Positions 54,261 to 62,931 of a stretch of 64,000 nucleotides of DNA are shown one piece after another. The notes beneath the pieces were generated by a model, which was not told where the DNA came from, made no database searches, and saw nothing but the letters and a program-made list of their open reading frames with translations. The first letter of the stretch is position 1. The number at the start of each line of letters is the position of its first letter. The position numbers and the translations under genes are program-made. The DNA is from Muribaculaceae bacterium (GTDB taxonomy: Bacteria; Bacteroidota; Bacteroidia; Bacteroidales; Muribaculaceae): contig VSPD01000005.1 of NCBI GenBank assembly GCA_009775125.1, positions 1 to 64,000 of the forward strand, read 5' to 3'.

Positions 54261-55805
54261 ATGAAGAAGATATTATTCCTTTCTGCGCTTGCAGCCACAG
54301 CTATCGGCGCGTCGGCACAGACACCGGCCGACACTATGCGGATGAATTTTCTGAATCCGCATCACGATGAAGTGCTGGTGGCAGTGCATCGCGGCGACTG
54401 GCGCAACTATGCCGAAAACTGCCTCGAAGGCATCGAGAGCGCGGTGAAAATGGGTGCTGATATTGTCGAAATCGACCTTTGGCGCACAGCCGACGGCGAA
54501 CTCGTGCTGATGCACGACCGCACCATCGACCGCACATCTACGGGCAAGGGCAAGGTGGCCGACCTCACTCTCGACTCAATACGCGGCGTGCAGCTGCGCA
54601 ACGGCGTGCGTGCACGCACACCCTACCGCATCCCCACACTCGAAGAAGCACTCGTGGCTAACAAAGGCCGTGTGCTGTTCAATCTCGACAAAGCCTTCGA
54701 CTATTTCGACCAAGTGATGGAAATACTCGACCGGACAGGCACCACATCGCAAGTGATAATGAAATCGGAAGCTCCTGCCGGTGAAGTTAAAGAAAAATAC
54801 GGCAAATATCTCGACCGCGTGATCTACATGCCTATCGTGCGAATCGACCGCCCCGGAGCCGTGGAGAAGGTGAAAGAATATCTCGACGTGCTGGCTCCGC
54901 CTGCTTTCGAATTCACATATGCCGACTCGACATGCACCACGGGAGTGGAACTTGCCGAAATGCTGAAAGGCCGCAGCCGCGTTTGGTACAATTCGCTGTG
55001 GGGCTCGCTTTGCGGCGGACGCGACGATTTCGCATCAATGAAGCGTCCGGCCGACGGCTGGGGCTATCTCATCGACTCGCTCGGCTGCTCCATAATGCAG
55101 ACCGACCAGCCCGCCCCGCTTATCAAATATCTGAAAGACCGCCGGCTGAAAGATTCGCTCCGCGAGAAAGACCGTGCGCGCGAACGGGCACGCGACTGGG
55201 CAAAGTTCAGCCGATATGCCGAAAAGAACGATTCGCTCATCGCAACAGGAACACGCCCGGAAGTAGTGTTTATGGGCAACTCCATAACCGACGCATGGGC
55301 CAAGCACCGTCCCGGATTTTTCTCTGCCAACAATTTCACAGGCCGAGGCATCTCGGGGCAGACATCGAGCCATATGCTTGTCCGCTTCCAGGAAGACGTG
55401 ATAGCCCTGCATCCGAAAGCCGTGGTGATTCTCGCCGGAATAAACGACCTTGCGCAGAACAACGGCACCATCTCCGTCGAAAACATTTTCGGCAACATAA
55501 AATCAATGTGCCAACTTGCCAAGGCCAACGGCATCGAGCCGGCCGTGGCTTCGCTGCTTCCGTCGGACTCGATAAGGTGGAACAAGTCGGTGAAGGCAGG
55601 CGACTCCGTGCGCCGTCTCAACCAAATGCTTCGCGACTATGCCGCCGAGAACAAATTTATATATGTCGATTATTACACAGCCTTAGACAACGGCACCGGA
55701 CATATGGACACAAACGTGTCGGCCGACGGCGTGCACCCCACATTGGCCGGCTATGACATAATGGAAGCCGTGGCTAAGAAATCCCTGAAAAAATATATCA
55801 AATGA
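54261..55805 (+). CDS. Exported GDPD fused to SGNH hydrolase
   Basis: A 514-aa two-enzyme protein with a signal peptide ending ASAQ (about 20). Residues 35 to about 300 are a glycerophosphodiester phosphodiesterase: HRG (His43, Arg44), EIDLW (Glu70, Asp72) and MHD (His85). After a Lys/Arg-rich linker, residues about 330-514 are an SGNH esterase: GNS (Ser341), GRGISGQ, AGIND (Asn395) and DGVHP (Asp489, His492). It could split a glycerophosphodiester and remove an acyl or alanyl ester. ATG 54261 follows GH65 by 1 bp; the stop overlaps the transporter ATG by 4 bp. Confidence 0.87.
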   Translation: MKKILFLSALAATAIGASAQTPADTMRMNFLNPHHDEVLVAVHRGDWRNYAENCLEGIESAVKMGADIVEIDLWRTADGELVLMHDRTIDRTSTGKGKVADLTLDSIRGVQLRNGVRARTPYRIPTLEEALVANKGRVLFNLDKAFDYFDQVMEILDRTGTTSQVIMKSEAPAGEVKEKYGKYLDRVIYMPIVRIDRPGAVEKVKEYLDVLAPPAFEFTYADSTCTTGVELAEMLKGRSRVWYNSLWGSLCGGRDDFASMKRPADGWGYLIDSLGCSIMQTDQPAPLIKYLKDRRLKDSLREKDRARERARDWAKFSRYAEKNDSLIATGTRPEVVFMGNSITDAWAKHRPGFFSANNFTGRGISGQTSSHMLVRFQEDVIALHPKAVVILAGINDLAQNNGTISVENIFGNIKSMCQLAKANGIEPAVASLLPSDSIRWNKSVKAGDSVRRLNQMLRDYAAENKFIYVDYYTALDNGTGHMDTNVSADGVHPTLAGYDIMEAVAKKSLKKYIK

Positions 55806-57133
55806 ATTTCCTTAAATATTTTTCAATATCATCGCCCACGCGTCGCATCACCGACGCAGCCGAGGTGGAGGCTCGCTACAAGCGGCTGAGATGGCAGATT
55901 TTTCTGTCGGCCACACTGGGCTACGGGCTTTTTTACGTGTGCCGTTTGAGCCTGAACGTGATAAAGAAACCGCTTGTCGACGCCGGCGTGGTGTCGGAGA
56001 CCGAACTTGGCATCATCGGTTCGGGCTTGTTCATAACCTATGCCGTGGGGAAATTTACCAACGGCTTCCTTGCCGACCGCGCCAATGTGCGGCGATTTAT
56101 GTCGGCCGGCCTGTTGATAACGGCACTTATCAATCTCGCGCTTGGGTTCGGCGTTGGGTTCGGCGCGTTTGTGGCCTTGTGGGCATTGAACGGCTGGGCG
56201 CAGTCGATGGGCGCGGCACCCTGCGTTGTGGCGTTGAGCCGCTGGTTTTCCGACAAGGACCGCGGGTCGGTCTATGGCTTCTGGTCGTCGAGCCACAATA
56301 TAGGCGAGGCCATCACCTTTATAGCCACAGCCGCTATCGTGAGCGTGGCCGGCTGGCAATGGGGCTTCCGCGGAGCCGCCTTGCTCGGACTGCTCGGGTT
56401 TGTGATTGTGGCCGTGTTTATGCGCGATACGCCCCAATCGTGCGGCCTGCCCCCGGTCAGCAACGATGCAGTCGCGGGCAATGTCGCCGACCAAAACGAA
56501 ATATCACGGATGCAAAAAGCCGTGCTCCGCAATCCGGCCATATGGATGCTTGCCCTTGGCAGCGCGTTTATGTACATTAGCCGCTACGCCGTGAACTCAT
56601 GGGGCGTGTTTTTCCTCGAAGCCAACAAGGGCTACACTACTTTGGAAGCCAGTTCGATCATATCTGTAAGCTCGGTGTGCGGTATCATAGGCACAGTAAT
56701 GTCGGGCTGGGTATCCGACCGTTTTTTCGGAGGCCGACGCAACCTGCCCGCGCTAATTTTCGGACTTATGAACATAACGGGATTGTGTCTGTTCCTGCTT
56801 GTCGACGGTCCGGCGGCCATTGACATAGCCGCCATGGTTATATTCGGCATCGCCATCGGAGCCCTGATATGCTATCTCGGCGGTCTCATGGCCATAGACA
56901 TAGCATCGAAGAAGGCTTCGGGAGCCGCGCTCGGCGTGGTGGGCATAGCATCGTATCTCGGAGCCGCCATTCAGGATTTTGTCAGCGGCATGATGATAGG
57001 CTCCGGGCGCAGCGGCGGCGCAGGCGAGACCGTTTACGATTTTTCGGGCATCGCTATATTCTGGATTTCTGCCGCTGTCGTTTCAGTGTTGTGCGTGCTC
57101 ACGGTGTGGAACGCCAAAGCAAAAGAGCAATGA
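55802..57133 (+). CDS. Organophosphate:phosphate antiporter (GlpT/UhpT family)
   Basis: A 443-aa MFS protein with 12 expected helices. It shares the OPA-family landmarks: YVCRLSLNVIKKPLV, YAVGKFTNGFLADRANVRRFM, GWAQSMGAAPCVVALSRWFSD broken at the loop, and MRDTPQSCGLPP, which is the same as in E. coli GlpT as I remember it. Arg in FYVCR and in ISRYAVNSW correspond to the two phosphate-binding arginines. It would import glycerol-3-phosphate or a sugar phosphate in exchange for phosphate, fitting the GDPD gene just upstream. Gene overlaps of 4 bp on both sides. Confidence 0.9.
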   Translation: MNFLKYFSISSPTRRITDAAEVEARYKRLRWQIFLSATLGYGLFYVCRLSLNVIKKPLVDAGVVSETELGIIGSGLFITYAVGKFTNGFLADRANVRRFMSAGLLITALINLALGFGVGFGAFVALWALNGWAQSMGAAPCVVALSRWFSDKDRGSVYGFWSSSHNIGEAITFIATAAIVSVAGWQWGFRGAALLGLLGFVIVAVFMRDTPQSCGLPPVSNDAVAGNVADQNEISRMQKAVLRNPAIWMLALGSAFMYISRYAVNSWGVFFLEANKGYTTLEASSIISVSSVCGIIGTVMSGWVSDRFFGGRRNLPALIFGLMNITGLCLFLLVDGPAAIDIAAMVIFGIAIGALICYLGGLMAIDIASKKASGAALGVVGIASYLGAAIQDFVSGMMIGSGRSGGAGETVYDFSGIAIFWISAAVVSVLCVLTVWNAKAKEQ

Positions 57134-58005
57134 TACGCCGCTTTATATTATCGGCAATTTCATTGCTTCTTTCAATCATTGCCCCTGCGCAGGCTCCGGC
57201 ACGACTGGCAGTGCGCATGGACGACATGGGAGCCTTCCATTCTGTAAACCGCGCCATAATGGACGTATATGCCGACGGAATCTCGCAAAGCGTGGAGATA
57301 ATGCCCGTAGGACAATGGTATCCCGAGGCGGTGAAGATGCTCGCCGAGGCTCCGGGCATCGACGCAGGCGTGCATCTTGCCATAACATCCGAGTGGGAAA
57401 ACGCCAGATGGCGTCCTCTCACCCATTGTCCTTCGCTTGTCGACAGCATGGGCTATTTCCGGCCCATGATGAAACCTAACGCCGCCTATCCGGGGCTGTC
57501 GGTGAAAGAAGCCGGCTACGACATAGGCGAGGTGGAACGGGAGTTCCGCGCCCAAATCGAGAGGGCGCGGAAAGATGTGCCCTCCCTGTCGCATCTTTCC
57601 AACCACATGGGCAGCGCGGCCGCTTTTCCGGAAATCGACTCGCTCATCCACGTCCTGGCCCGCGAATACAATTTGCCGTTTGTCGACGCTCCCGACAAGA
57701 AAATCATGGGATTCTCGCGCGTAAATTACACATCGCCCGACGGAAACAAAGGACCGCACGGCTCCTTGGCGGAAAAAGAGGAATCATTTATCAACATGCT
57801 GCGTTCACTCCGTTCCGGCCACAATTACATGTTCCTGGAACATCCCGCCTACGACGATTCCGAGATGTCGCCCATATTCCATATCGGCAACGAGAATGTG
57901 GGCGCCGACCGTCAAGGAGTGACCGACATGCTCAAAAGCCCACGCGTGCGCCAAGCCCTGCGCGACTGCAACGTGCAACTAATACGAATCTCGGAGCTTT
58001 TCTAA
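57130..58005 (+). CDS. Exported YdjC/ChbG-type deacetylase
   Basis: A 291-aa protein with a signal peptide (to about APAQA) and a YdjC/HpnK fold. The metal ligands are visible as RMDDMGAFHSVNRAIMD (Asp-Asp), DAGVHLAITSEW and LSNHMGSAAAFP, with HPAYDD near the end. Family members deacetylate chito-oligosaccharides or other N-acetyl glycolipids. ATG 57130 overlaps the transporter stop. Being exported while ChbG is usually cytoplasmic suggests action on a periplasmic N-acetylated glycan released by the locus. Confidence 0.82.
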   Translation: MIRRFILSAISLLLSIIAPAQAPARLAVRMDDMGAFHSVNRAIMDVYADGISQSVEIMPVGQWYPEAVKMLAEAPGIDAGVHLAITSEWENARWRPLTHCPSLVDSMGYFRPMMKPNAAYPGLSVKEAGYDIGEVEREFRAQIERARKDVPSLSHLSNHMGSAAAFPEIDSLIHVLAREYNLPFVDAPDKKIMGFSRVNYTSPDGNKGPHGSLAEKEESFINMLRSLRSGHNYMFLEHPAYDDSEMSPIFHIGNENVGADRQGVTDMLKSPRVRQALRDCNVQLIRISELF

Positions 58006-58020
58006 TTCGCATTTTTTGCC

Positions 58021-58028
58021 TAACTTTG
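58021..58028 (+). promoter_or_regulatory. Bacteroidales -7 box for the menE-like gene
   Basis: TAACTTTG matches TAnnTTTG. The REP pair at 58036-58095 would lie wholly in the transcribed leader. Confidence 0.55.
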
Positions 58029-58035
58029 CACAGTT

Positions 58036-58095
58036 GCAGGAACACAAGCCTCCGGCTTGTGATTTATTTCACAAGCCGGAGGCTTGTGTTCCTGC
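58036..58095. repeat. REP-like inverted pair, CACAAGCC class, perfect
   Basis: Two intact head-to-head units (core CACAAGCC-TCC-GGCTTGTG, flank GCAGGAA) separated by a few bases, able to form either two small hairpins or one long one of about 27 bp. It sits between the -7 box and the ATG of the menE-like gene. Confidence 0.85.
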
Positions 58096-58103
58096 ATATT
58101 TAT

Positions 58104-59069
58104 ATGACTATGGATTATCTGGAATTTGCAAAGGTGTGGAATGACGGACACCGTTTTGTCGAAATGAAAACGTCGGGGTCGACAGGCACTCCGAAGACGA
58201 TAAGGATGTCGAAGGCCGACATGGCCCGGTCGGCCCGCGCCACCAACGCGCATTTTGGCATAACGTCTTCCTCCGTGCTTGGCATCCCGCTTTCAATGGA
58301 TTATGTCGCCGGCAAGATGATGGCGGTGAGGGCATGGGAGGCCGGTTGCCGTCTTGTCGTAATTGAACCGTCGAACGGATTCGTTCTGCCCGAGCGCGTC
58401 GACCTGCTCAGCATCGTGCCGTCGCAAATTGAGAATGTCCTCAACAGTTATATCCCTGCCGATATTGGCGCGTTGCTCATAGGCGGGGCGGCTCCCCGCG
58501 CCGACATGATTGCACGGCTGCGCGACAGGGGGTTCAAGGGAGCCGTGACATATGGCATGACCGAGACGGCGAGCCATGTCGCTCTTGCCGACATCGCGGC
58601 AGAGGATGCGCCTTTCGAGGCGTTGCCCGGGATAGTTTTTTCCACCGACAGCCGTGGCTGCCTTGTGATAGACGCGCCGGATTTCGACTATCGCAGCGTT
58701 ACGACCAATGATATTGTGACGCTGATCGACAATCGTCGATTCCGTATGCACGGACGCATCGACAATGCAATAAACTCCGGCGGGATAAAGATTCACCCCG
58801 AGATGCTCGAACGCGCCATCCCCTCCGATTTTGCCTATCCCTTCTATTTCACAGGCGAAGCCGACGAGAAATGGGGCGAAAGGCTTGTGCTTGTAATCGA
58901 ATGTCGGGCTGACGAGGCCGCGGAAACAGGCCGTGAAATAAACAGGCTTATCCCCGGCCATATGCTCAAACGCATCTATGCTGTGGATAGAATCCCCACT
59001 ACATCCACCGGCAAACCACGACGGCTCCCGCCCTCGCAACTCAATGTAATTTACTCAATAGTATTATAA
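58104..59069 (+). CDS. menE: AMP-binding enzyme, MenE-like o-succinylbenzoate-CoA ligase
   Basis: A 321-aa acyl-CoA-synthetase-family protein. The P-loop KTSGSTGTPKT is already at residue ~18, so the usual ~120-residue N-terminal subdomain is missing; Bacteroidales MenE proteins are short in this way. Other cores: TYGMTETASH, MHGRIDNAINSGGIKIHPE and the C-terminal Lys in TSTGKPRR. It would activate o-succinylbenzoate in menaquinone synthesis, though no other men gene is nearby. ATG at 58104 or 58110. Confidence 0.75.
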   Translation: MTMDYLEFAKVWNDGHRFVEMKTSGSTGTPKTIRMSKADMARSARATNAHFGITSSSVLGIPLSMDYVAGKMMAVRAWEAGCRLVVIEPSNGFVLPERVDLLSIVPSQIENVLNSYIPADIGALLIGGAAPRADMIARLRDRGFKGAVTYGMTETASHVALADIAAEDAPFEALPGIVFSTDSRGCLVIDAPDFDYRSVTTNDIVTLIDNRRFRMHGRIDNAINSGGIKIHPEMLERAIPSDFAYPFYFTGEADEKWGERLVLVIECRADEAAETGREINRLIPGHMLKRIYAVDRIPTTSTGKPRRLPPSQLNVIYSIVL

Positions 59070-59072
59070 CAG

Positions 59073-59104
59073 AAACGCCGCCCGAGTCGTCGGGCGGCGT
59101 TTAT
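59073..59104. terminator. Bidirectional terminator between convergent genes
   Basis: AAACGCCGCCCGA pairs with TCGGGCGGCGTTT around GTCG, followed by TATTGTTATTG, between the menE-like gene (plus) and the CotH gene (minus). Confidence 0.85.
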
Positions 59105-59124
59105 TGTTATTGAAGGTATTGGTG

Positions 59125-62100
59125 TCAGAAGACGATTTTGGCGACTTTGGAGTCTTGGCGGCGAATTACTAATTGTCCGGGAGCGGGATTGGCGATGCGC
59201 TGTCCCTGGATGTTGAAGTAATGGACGGGGGCGTCGGTGTCGACGGGTAATTCTATATCGTCGATGCCGGTGACGCTAAGATCCAGACCATAGGTTTGGT
59301 TTATAAGATTGGCCTTGGCGGCAACATAGTCCTGCATCTTGGCTACATGCTCGGCATATGTGGCATACTGGGGCGACGGGTTCTGGTGGATTACATCGGA
59401 AAGGACAGGCCAGCGTTGGAAATTGAGTTGCTGCGAAAGGTCGATTTTTTCCGACTGTTCCTGAATATATTCATTGACAGAATTAGCATCGAGGCCGTTG
59501 TATTTGTGGGCGAGCGACCACAATTCGGTAAGGCGGGCTTTGTTGGCCGGGTCTTCGAGGAGGATACGGATGAAACGCTGAACGGCACCGTCGCCGTTGG
59601 GATATTGGCGTTCGGGCGAGTCCCACCATTGGTTGAGGGGCATGTCGCCGGCATACATTCCTTTGTAGATATTGGTAAAATTGCCTTGGGAATCAAACGG
59701 ATGATACATCATTTCGGTGAATTGCAGACGATTGTCGTTGTAGAAAGCAAGGTCAAGGTCCCACATCGGGCCTACATGCCACATATCGCTGCCCGTGTCC
59801 TTATACATATATATGCTCCAGAATGCGTCGGGATTTCCCACATATTCCTCGGCGATGAGATAGCGGAGGAAGGAATCGACGTCGAGACGGTCGCGGTAAT
59901 CCGTTTCCATGCCCAGGCCGAAATCGTAGACCGATTTCATCATCTGCTCGAAACTTGATTTAAGGTTGGAGAATACCACGTCGTCGGCTACATTTACGGT
60001 GAGGGGGTCGGGCGATTTTATCGTGAGGGGGAAATCGTATTTCTTGCCGGCTGCGTCTTCGGCAGTTGCCACCATCCATTCTCCGGCGGGTTCCTGATAG
60101 GCGTATGCGTCGACTTCGACAAGAAAACCGCCGTCGGCGGGCGCGGCGCTGTCCTCGCGGTCGATTTCTGTAATGTCGACACGGCCGGGACGCACGTCGA
60201 TTTGGTCAGACAGCTGGTAAGTGCCCATATACTGGCCGTTGAATATAAGGTCGACCATCGAAGCCTGAGGCACAAACTCCATGCCGAGGCGGCGTCCCAT
60301 CTCGAAACCTATGTTGTTGCGGAGCAAAGTTTTGTCGCTCTGATTGTTGATCATAGTCCACTTTTTACCCTTTGCCGTGGAGCCGAGTACTTTTGTGGAT
60401 TTGTTGAACTTCATGCGGAACGGCTTTTTGTGGAACAGATTCCATGACGAGTTGCCGCGTCCACGTATTTGTGTTTTAGCGTCATCGACATTTACCTCGC
60501 CGTTCTCGTCGATAATGATTACACGCGAGCCTTCGAGAGTGTTACGTTCGCTCTTGTTGGACTGCGACTCGTCGAAGAACGTGTCGCCGACAGTGTTGAC
60601 AATCACAAGCGGAAGCGAAGTGGGGCGATAGTAGACCGTCTCGTTTGTCGCACGAGCCAAAGCCTCGTCGGATGCCGCCTCAAAGCGGATGCCGGCAATG
60701 CGGCAAGTAGTGACATTGCAATCGTATTTGGAGCCGGGGCCGGCATAGCGCACATATTTGAACGCCTGATTGCAGGAAACGGCGACGCTCTGCCACCGGC
60801 CGGGGGTGAAGTCATGGTCGAGCTCGTTGAGCATATACAGGGGCACGGCATCTATAAACGAAGGGTCGTTCGCGCCCTGGAACACGCCGAGATTATATTC
60901 GCTCTTGGCCACGCCCTCGGGCACGACATAAGAAATGCTCGTTATCACTTTCGGAGTGTCGAACGATGCTCCTACCCATTGGAGGCCGGCAAGGCCGAAG
61001 AAATCTGTCACCGTAGAGTTGTCGCCGTCGAAGGCGCGTGCCACATAAGGCTTCAAACCGCGGTTCGACTCCATATTTGCCCAAATAAGAGATGCGCCTT
61101 CCACGCCGAAATCGAGAGAAGAAGGCTCCTGAATGTCGGGCAAGTCATGGCTACTGTCGGCATAAACGGAGAAGTCGAAAATCTTGACGCCGTATTGGGT
61201 GGAGGCTTTTGTGCTTACAAACTTAATTTTGCGCACATCCTTCGCCGACGCGAGTATGTTTTCAGTGTATTTTTTGCTGCTGTGGCCGGTTTCCGTAAAC
61301 AGCACATTTTCCGCTCCATCGTTGTCGATGGCGATAACCTGATAATCGGCGGCAGATGCTGCTTCAAAGCTGATTGAAATGGCGGTGATGTCGTAAAGGG
61401 CGGCAAAGTCCACGATAAATCCGACGGTGTATGTACGCGATGCTTCATCGATTCCGGTATCGCCGTGCATAGCCCACAAGCTGCCCATATTGTCGTCGAA
61501 AGCGCCGACCATCGAGCCGGTATCGGTTGGGTCGTTGAGCGGAGTGACCATTCTTTGCCAGTTGGAGTAAATATTTATTTTCTCGCCGGAATAAGCCTTG
61601 ATTTTAATCGGATTGGACTCGATGGCACCGGATTTTGCCACAATCTCTACCTCCCCGCCCTTGGCAGGAGTAAAGATGCCGTCGGCCACCGTCCCGGCCT
61701 CGGCTGGAATCACTTCATAGGCCACATCGCCGGCGCTGATGTCGGCTCCAATCTGGTCTTTTCCCTGCGCCGTGAGGGCGACAGACTCGCCCACTTTGGC
61801 CCAAGTCTTGTCGGCTGAAAGCAAAATCGACGAAAGAACCGTATTCTCCATTTTAAATACCCGGAATTCCCAGAACGATACGCCGTATTGCGTGCCTCGT
61901 GCAATGTTGGTGAATTTAATATATCGGGCGTTTTGGTCGCCTACATTATAGGCAGCGTCGACGGGGAACCCGGCAAGAGTTTTGTCGGTCTCGGCATATA
62001 CAGTGGTATAGACGACGCCATCGTTGGACACGGCGAGAGTGAACGATTTTGAGTAAGCGCCTTCCCAACAGATTTGAATGGTGTTGAAAGCCTTGGCGCT

Positions 62101-62307
62101 GCCCATGTCGAGAATCCACTCCACGGCATCGATGCCATGGACCGATTCAAAACGAGTGCCGACATTGCCGTCGATAGCCGCGTTAGCCGAATTGCCGCCA
62201 CTTGTAGCCGTGGCAGTGCCTCCGAGCGCGAGGTTCTCCTGTGCCATTGCCGCCGGCACGGCCGACACAACGACAAGGAGCGAAAGTAAAAAGGATTTGA
62301 AAGACAT
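59125..62307 (-). CDS. Secreted discoidin-domain CotH kinase-like surface protein
   Basis: A 1060-aa exported protein (signal to about AMAQ, residue 22). In order: an F5/8-type discoidin domain (NLALGGTATATSGGNSANAA), an Ig-like Big domain (ILLSADKTWAKVGESVALTA), a second and a third discoidin-like domain, then a CotH domain from about 550 with RGRGNSSW, KKPFRMKF, LLRNNIGFEMGRRLG and the catalytic-type GPMWDLDLAF. The end, YFNIQGQRIANPAPGQLVI, is a sorting-type domain. CotH proteins have a kinase-like fold and phosphorylate secreted proteins in spores; target here unknown. ATG 62307 heads the signal peptide. Confidence 0.85.
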   Translation of the reverse strand: MSFKSFLLSLLVVVSAVPAAMAQENLALGGTATATSGGNSANAAIDGNVGTRFESVHGIDAVEWILDMGSAKAFNTIQICWEGAYSKSFTLAVSNDGVVYTTVYAETDKTLAGFPVDAAYNVGDQNARYIKFTNIARGTQYGVSFWEFRVFKMENTVLSSILLSADKTWAKVGESVALTAQGKDQIGADISAGDVAYEVIPAEAGTVADGIFTPAKGGEVEIVAKSGAIESNPIKIKAYSGEKINIYSNWQRMVTPLNDPTDTGSMVGAFDDNMGSLWAMHGDTGIDEASRTYTVGFIVDFAALYDITAISISFEAASAADYQVIAIDNDGAENVLFTETGHSSKKYTENILASAKDVRKIKFVSTKASTQYGVKIFDFSVYADSSHDLPDIQEPSSLDFGVEGASLIWANMESNRGLKPYVARAFDGDNSTVTDFFGLAGLQWVGASFDTPKVITSISYVVPEGVAKSEYNLGVFQGANDPSFIDAVPLYMLNELDHDFTPGRWQSVAVSCNQAFKYVRYAGPGSKYDCNVTTCRIAGIRFEAASDEALARATNETVYYRPTSLPLVIVNTVGDTFFDESQSNKSERNTLEGSRVIIIDENGEVNVDDAKTQIRGRGNSSWNLFHKKPFRMKFNKSTKVLGSTAKGKKWTMINNQSDKTLLRNNIGFEMGRRLGMEFVPQASMVDLIFNGQYMGTYQLSDQIDVRPGRVDITEIDREDSAAPADGGFLVEVDAYAYQEPAGEWMVATAEDAAGKKYDFPLTIKSPDPLTVNVADDVVFSNLKSSFEQMMKSVYDFGLGMETDYRDRLDVDSFLRYLIAEEYVGNPDAFWSIYMYKDTGSDMWHVGPMWDLDLAFYNDNRLQFTEMMYHPFDSQGNFTNIYKGMYAGDMPLNQWWDSPERQYPNGDGAVQRFIRILLEDPANKARLTELWSLAHKYNGLDANSVNEYIQEQSEKIDLSQQLNFQRWPVLSDVIHQNPSPQYATYAEHVAKMQDYVAAKANLINQTYGLDLSVTGIDDIELPVDTDAPVHYFNIQGQRIANPAPGQLVIRRQDSKVAKIVF

Positions 62308-62457
62308 AAATAAAAAATTGAGATGCCTCAGACTCACAGGTCCGAGGAACATAAGATTTTTCAACAAAAGCGGGCTCGCGGTATCAAGATTCAAGCCATC
62401 GGGGAGAGAAAGCAGAAGAAGCATTCCGGAAAATCCGGCATTAATAGTTCGTACTCG

Positions 62458-62491
62458 CAAAGGTAGGCAAATAAGTAGAATGGAGTCAAAA
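62458..62491 (-). promoter_or_regulatory. Bacteroidales promoter for the CotH gene
   Basis: On the minus strand TTTG (62488-62491) and TACCTTTG (62458-62465) are 22 bp apart. The leader to the ATG at 62307 is about 145 nt, with no recognised RNA element. Confidence 0.6.
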
Positions 62492-62601
62492 AATAACCAT
62501 GTTTTACAACATAGTTATTTAATACATGCGCCACAATACGCTTATTATCAAAATGTTATCTTTCACGAAAGGTTAAGCCGATACATTTATTAGTATTTTT
62601 A

Positions 62602-62633
62602 TTTGCCAAATTCGTAAAAGGATTGTAACTTTG
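62602..62633 (+). promoter_or_regulatory. Bacteroidales promoter for the riboswitch operon
   Basis: TTTG at 62602-62605 and TAACTTTG at 62626-62633 with a 20-bp spacer, directly upstream of the riboswitch. Confidence 0.75.
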
Positions 62634-62639
62634 CGGTGT

Positions 62640-62780
62640 CAAACACGCGACTCGGAAGCCGGTGAGAATCCGGCACAGTTCCCGCTGCTGTAATTTCCAC
62701 AAAAAGTGACGGACATACAGAGCCATTGGCCCCACAGGCCGAGAAGGCGTCCGCCACGGAATAAGTCAGAAGACCCGCTG
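62640..62780 (+). promoter_or_regulatory. Cobalamin riboswitch
   Basis: The core GAAGCCGGTGAGAATCCGGC with ACAGTTCCCGCTGCTGTAA, the variable AGTGACGGACATACAGAGCC arm, and the B12 box AAGTCAGAAGACCCGCT (62763-62779) match the cobalamin aptamer. It should repress the downstream genes when corrinoid is plentiful. After it, 62781-62931 holds a GCCCGACGGG-type stem that may be the expression platform, and GTGCAT-type repeats. Confidence 0.92.
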
Positions 62781-62825
62781 TTTTGATTCATTGTAAGCCC
62801 GACGGGAAAATTGGGCAGCGATGCA

Positions 62826-62905
62826 CCTCGTTCTATTCACAATGTACGATGCACGATGCACAGTTAGCCTGCGGGGACGCAGATTAATTGCGCATTGCAC
62901 ATTAT
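62826..62905. repeat. GATGCAC/GCGCATTGCAC short repeats after riboswitch
   Basis: ACAATGTACGATGCACGATG, then CACAGTT and AATTGCGCATTGCACATTAT are degenerate copies of the word also seen at 2947-2974, in inverted arrangement here. Confidence 0.45.
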
Positions 62906-62931
62906 AATATATATAATAAACCATCGTTTTA

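Noticed and set aside
62781..62931. Second riboswitch or tRNA after the cobalamin aptamer
   Set aside because: Only a short GC stem and GTGCAT-type repeats are present; no acceptor or anticodon arms.
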